Shown in pieces: positions 60,759 to 64,000 of a DNA stretch of 64,000 nt. A model generated the notes under the pieces. That model saw nothing but the letters and a program-made list of their open reading frames with translations. It had not been told where the DNA came from and searched no databases. This DNA is from Zhengitettix transpicula (taxonomy: Eukaryota > Arthropoda > Insecta > Orthoptera > Tetrigidae): positions 183,614,746-183,678,745 of the forward strand of contig CM073590.1 of NCBI GenBank assembly GCA_037074705.1. Direction: 5' to 3'. Position numbers and translations under genes: made by a program. Position 1 is the stretch's first letter, and the number at the start of each line of letters is the position of its first letter.

Positions 60759-61599
60759 ATATTAGATTAGGATGTTAGAGAAAACTGCAAGCATCTCTTC
60801 AAAACTCTTCATAAAGTTTGTATCTACCAAGGGCTTACATATTGGTAGTACTAAAATATGTCACACGCAATATGAACCATTTCGTAACTAACAATAACAA
60901 TCATTCCTATGGCACTAGGTCAAATAAGCGCAGCATTAGTCTCTATGAGTCTAGCGCAAACTATTCAGGTATAGTATTATTTGCCAGCCTTCCTGAAAAG
61001 GTAAAGAACATCAAGAATTATAACTCATTTGTCATGCAGTATAAAATTATACGTATAAGAGGTACTTTCTACGCCAGTGCGAATTTTTACATCAGTCTCC
61101 GTGTAACTAATGAGTCGTGTCTACAATGTTGCTGAATATGTGATACTTAGGTTTATGTATTTTAAATAATATGTTCTGTGGATCTGTTACGTGCCTCTGT
61201 TTTCTGTTTTTAACAAAAACCCAATGGCGACATTTCCCAGTTGTAGACAGGAATCGATTTAGCCCTGGGTCTGTATATATATATATAGTTATGTGACAGA
61301 CAATATGAGTACAGTGCATAAGTGAGGCGTTCATTATCTTCTTGAATTTCTGTCTCTGAAATTATGTTAAATATTTAATTATTAAATGTACGTAATTAGG
61401 ATAATTTATGTTGTAGTTCATTTCATTCTTACGTATAAAGTATTCTGTATTGTAATGCATTCTGTAACTCATTTATTATTTAAGTTGTTATTTATGTAGA
61501 AAATTGTGATAAATCCTATTTCCTCAAAAGAAGGCAAACGAGGAATACATCTATCGATTGTAGACATCATTTAAATACAAAAATGAAGATAATTTCCAC

Positions 61600-61690
61600 A
61601 CGCATCCCTCTTTCAAATCCCTTCCTATGTTATTAAATAGGAGTTTCCACCATGTGGATTACCCTCATGTCACTTGTTATATCTACAAAA
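61600..61690 (+). mobile_element. R1 3'-end fragment j
   Basis: ACGCATCCCTCTTTCAAATC through CACCATGTGGATTACCCTCA. Only the last 90 bp of R1 are present, followed by a short A-rich stretch. A further 25-bp reverse piece (TTTTTTTTTAGGGCAACAGG) lies at 61838-61858. Confidence 0.75.
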
Positions 61691-61884
61691 AACGTATTAA
61701 TTATCCACACCTTAAAAATCTCAGCATCTTATTCTGAAAAATGAGCAAAGACATTCTGATACATACATTCCTTTTCCATTTCCTCTACTTCTTACAGCTA
61801 GAATATATATAACTGTAAATATTTTTTACTTTTTTTTTAGGGCAACAGGCTACATTACTACTGCTAATCTTTACATCTGAGTCT

Positions 61885-62466
61885 AGAACCGAAAGGCCTC
61901 GTTCTAGGAAGAAAGCCTGCTAGAGGATTCTCTCGCAGGTAACATGCGAGGGATTTTCTCTCCCAGGCAGAACCTTTTAGGAGAGATACGAAGGGGTTGC
62001 CTTTGGGTATGCCTTTTCCTCTCCGTTTTTGAACTAAGGTTCCCACATGCCGAGGCACCTCGGCCTGTTTTGAGAGGTGTATGTTCCGGGGTCGCAGACC
62101 TTGGGCATACGGTAAGAGTTGTTCGCTATTCCCATTGGAATAGTCGGCCAGCTGCCGCCTAAACTGGTCGAGACACGGAGAAGGGAATGCTGCGCCCCCA
62201 CAGCAAACTCCTCTCCCGCTATCGGAAGGGCGTGGGACAAGTACCCAATGCCCGACCTACCCGATGCAGGTTTTTCTAGGGTTTTTCCTGCATTTCTTTA
62301 GGCGAATGCGGGGGAGGATCCTTAAAATATAGACCGGGGGCTCCAGTTAACCCTTGGCTACCTTCCTCTTCCCTTCCGCATCCCCCCTTTCAAATCCCTT
62401 CCTATGCTATTAAAAGGGAGTTGCCCAATGGGGATCACCCTCATGTAGCCTGTTGGCCTAAAAAAA
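61885..62466 (+). mobile_element. R1 copy l, longest, 12-bp target duplication
   Basis: A 582-bp copy lies between identical repeats ACATCTGAGTCT at 61873-61884 and 62467-62478. The tail is AGCCTGTTGGCCTAAAAAAA. The head shows two hairpin-like units (CTGCTAGAGGATTCTCTCGC and ATGCGAGGGATTTTCTCTCC). The body carries GAGAGGTGTATGTTCCGGGG and CTATTCCCATTGGAATAGTC. It is the best copy for defining R1 ends. Tail plus duplication show retroposition; the source of the machinery is unknown. Confidence 0.9.
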
Positions 62467-62478
62467 ACATCTGAGTCT

Positions 62479-63105
62479 TGACTGATAAAACGACCAAACC
62501 TCCGATTCCTCCCTGATAAGCCTCAGGCGAACCTACCCCCCACCCTAACCTCTTTCCTCAACTTGTCTACACCTTCAAGCATTCGAAATCGTTCCTAGAT
62601 CTTCTTTCCTTTCTAAGTCCCAAGTCAGTCTTCAACTCCAAGGAACCATGGCCAGGTTTCAAGGCGTGAATCTGCTGACAAGGAACCCTTCATTTCTTGC
62701 AACGACTCCCCGTCAACCTGTATCGACGGGCGAACACGTTACACTACAATAAGAGGAACTAGCAAGTTGCAATCGTGAAATTATAAGAATTGAAGGTATC
62801 ATCATTAAAATGATAACTACAATATGTAAAATAATCAATGTTAGCGCACTGGGACGAGGGAGGATGAAGAATCGCATCCTCTTTCGGGTAATTTGATAAT
62901 TTTCTGGTCTGTAATCACTGATAAAATATCTGCGTCTTGAGTTCCAGTGGCATATTCGATTCTGTGTCGATGTAAGAAATTTGAAGAACATAAAATATTT
63001 ATAATACGTTAATTCTTTTACCTTTAACCAAGAAGTAAAAGTAACCTGCTAATAATTAATTTCAAGCTTAGCATGAAATAATTCTCAATTTAAGACAATA
63101 TTTAC
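62479..63105. other. Intron 2, end next to exon B
   Basis: No element recognised; a pyrimidine-rich stretch at 62490-62600 is unexplained. Confidence 0.45.
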
Positions 63106-63217
63106 CTGTGCAATTTGATCAAACCGTCCGAAAAGCTCATTAAGCGTCTTGACCAAGTCTGACGCGCTGAGTTGTTCTGACAAAGGCGTGAAGTTTACAA
63201 TGTCTGCATACAGAATA
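63106..63217 (-). CDS. Ac76E: Adenylyl cyclase exon B, C1a first metal-binding Asp
   Basis: 112 nt. Its first base completes a Ser codon with the previous exon, then 37 codons follow, from [16 protein letters not shown] to [19 protein letters not shown] carries the first of the two catalytic Asp residues that bind magnesium in class III cyclases. The acceptor is TTTCAG and the donor is CAG/GTAAAT, phase 0. The variant DIVNFTPL (Asn where many isoforms have Gly) fits the Ac76E type as I recall it. No frameshift or stop is seen. Confidence 0.92.
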
Positions 63218-63916
63218 CTGAAACAAAAAGAAACACTGTTTCCATCTACGTCTATTTACGCTCTAACGCCAGTACTTTAAATTATTATTATTATTTAGTA
63301 AGAAAACATTCAATTTTGGGGAGTTTCTACATTTCTTCAGCAAGCGTTTTCAGATTTATAGCAACTTGAATTTCATAAGGCTACAGGAAAGAATACATAA
63401 CTGTTTTCAGGTCAAAATCTACGAACGCGTCCTGATATTGCTATCCGGGACTTTCAAACAGTGTAGAACAATTCGGGGCCTCCATTCAGTGGAGTGATCA
63501 TTGCGAATTCAATAACGTTTGTTGCATTTTCCCTGCCCATCAGCTTGGGTCCTATGTACCAATAAACGAATAAAATCCCAGCTTAAAGCGGATCGACGGA
63601 TGAAAATTCGAGTTTTCTGCAGACGCGAGTGTATGGCTTCACATTTCACATTCGCATCTTCAATATTCAAATGTAACTGCCAAGCGCAGAGCTTCTGTCG
63701 ATCATTGGATTTATGATTCAATAAACGCTTTCAATTGTTTAGCTTCGTCAAAGAGGGTAATCTGTACTTAGTTCTGTAGGAGACAAATTAGACAGGATGA
63801 CAATAACAGAGACCCGCTCAAAAATTCTGTCATCGTTTTCAGTAACTTCAATGGTTACTGAATGGTAAAAACTACTCACGTAGAAGCTTAGAATTAATTG
63901 CCAGAATAATTCTTAC
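63218..63916. other. Intron 1, 699 nt
   Basis: Bounded by donor GTAAGA and acceptor TTTCAG on the minus strand. Short opposing open frames at 63509-63721 have no motif. Nothing else supported. Confidence 0.7.
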
Positions 63917-64000
63917 CTGACGTTATTGTGCCTTTGAACGTACATCTCGTGGAAACGAGTTTGCTTATTTGTCATGTCTTGACAAGCATCCGCCATTTTG
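63917..64000 (-). CDS. Ac76E: Adenylyl cyclase exon A (partial), entry to C1a
   Basis: The exon runs off the right edge; 84 nt are visible. It encodes KMADACQDM followed by TRFHEMYVQRHNNV and ends in phase 2 at a good donor (GTAAGA at 63911-63916). KMADACQ and the FHxxxVxRHxNV segment precede the C1a core in this cyclase group, linking the sixth membrane helix to the first catalytic domain on the cytoplasmic side. The first visible codon is AAA with one base of the preceding codon, so the reading frame clearly continues upstream outside the window. The ATG here is internal and should not be taken as a start. Confidence 0.85.

Larger units (their letters stand above)
59007..61137 (+). pseudogene. 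CR1/jockey-like LINE reverse transcriptase, broken
   Basis: Pieces in order: KLSDFLTKCKIIASAQHGFL (59007-59162), AGIFAVLSNAFYLVNKSIML with YYSIRGHDLL and SYLNNRKQRV (59175-59350), YVLHADDTKLII (60122-60157, the catalytic ADD motif), and a C-terminal part at 60780-61135 (LYLPRAYILVVLKYVTRN, HSYGTRSNKRS, LFASLPEKVKNIKNYNSF). The pattern fits CR1/jockey LINEs (QHGF, AF..VNHxxLxxKL, ADDT, YxTR, LPxxVKNIxNxxxF). Stops, frame changes, a foldback at 59644-60000 and R1 copy i interrupt it. Confidence 0.8.

Noticed and set aside
61838..62470. A terminal-inverted-repeat DNA element suggested by reverse and forward CAACAGGCTACAT ends
   Set aside because: The 12-bp direct repeat ACATCTGAGTCT lies inside the left 'end', so the left piece is a separate R1 tail fragment and the real element starts at 61885.
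63961..64000. ATG GCG GAT as a translation start for the cyclase
   Set aside because: The frame and family motif KMADACQ continue upstream of it; this Met is internal.

Overview
The window looks like nuclear DNA from an insect. It is AT-rich, has no prokaryote-type gene packing, and its exons have GT-AG introns. Very long introns filled with many transposon families suggest a large, repeat-rich genome, perhaps a hemimetabolous insect; the taxon is an inference and was not tested.

One host gene is visible, on the minus strand. It is a membrane adenylyl cyclase of the insect Ac76E type (vertebrate ADCY2/4/7 group). Nine exons run in transcript order from the right edge: 63917-64000 (partial), 63106-63217, 58088-58215, 25091-25249, 22086-22218, 21810-22007, 15906-15964, 15662-15832 and 9603-9819. 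All eight junctions keep phase and together give about 420 codons. They cover the end of the first membrane/C1 junction, the whole C1a catalytic domain, the short C1b linker and the start of the second membrane domain. The N-terminus lies to the right of the window, and the rest of the second membrane domain and C2 lie to the left. No other host gene was recognised.

The introns hold most of the sequence. 1-9602 (3' of the last visible exon): foldback elements, GA/CT arms and a hAT-type element with a perfect 8-bp target duplication. Intron 8 (9820-15661): a head-to-head pair of a retroposon here called R1, and a long-TIR element. Intron 6 (15965-21809): one R1 copy with target duplications. 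Intron 4 (22219-25090): a six-unit 44-bp minisatellite next to a retroelement-like primer binding site. Intron 3 (25250-58087, 32.8 kb): R1 clusters, Helitron-like repeats, a Penelope-like GIY-YIG remnant, RTE-like LINE remnants, a tRNA-derived SINE, R3 foldbacks, and a P-like THAP transposon inside a solo LTR that itself carries an R3 foldback. Intron 2 (58216-63105): a broken LINE split by an R1 copy, plus a complete R1 copy with a 12-bp duplication.

No CRISPR array, rRNA or functional tRNA was seen. Names R1, R2, R3 and R6 are local labels for families defined only by comparing copies within this window. Family assignments rest on recalled motifs, because no database search was possible.
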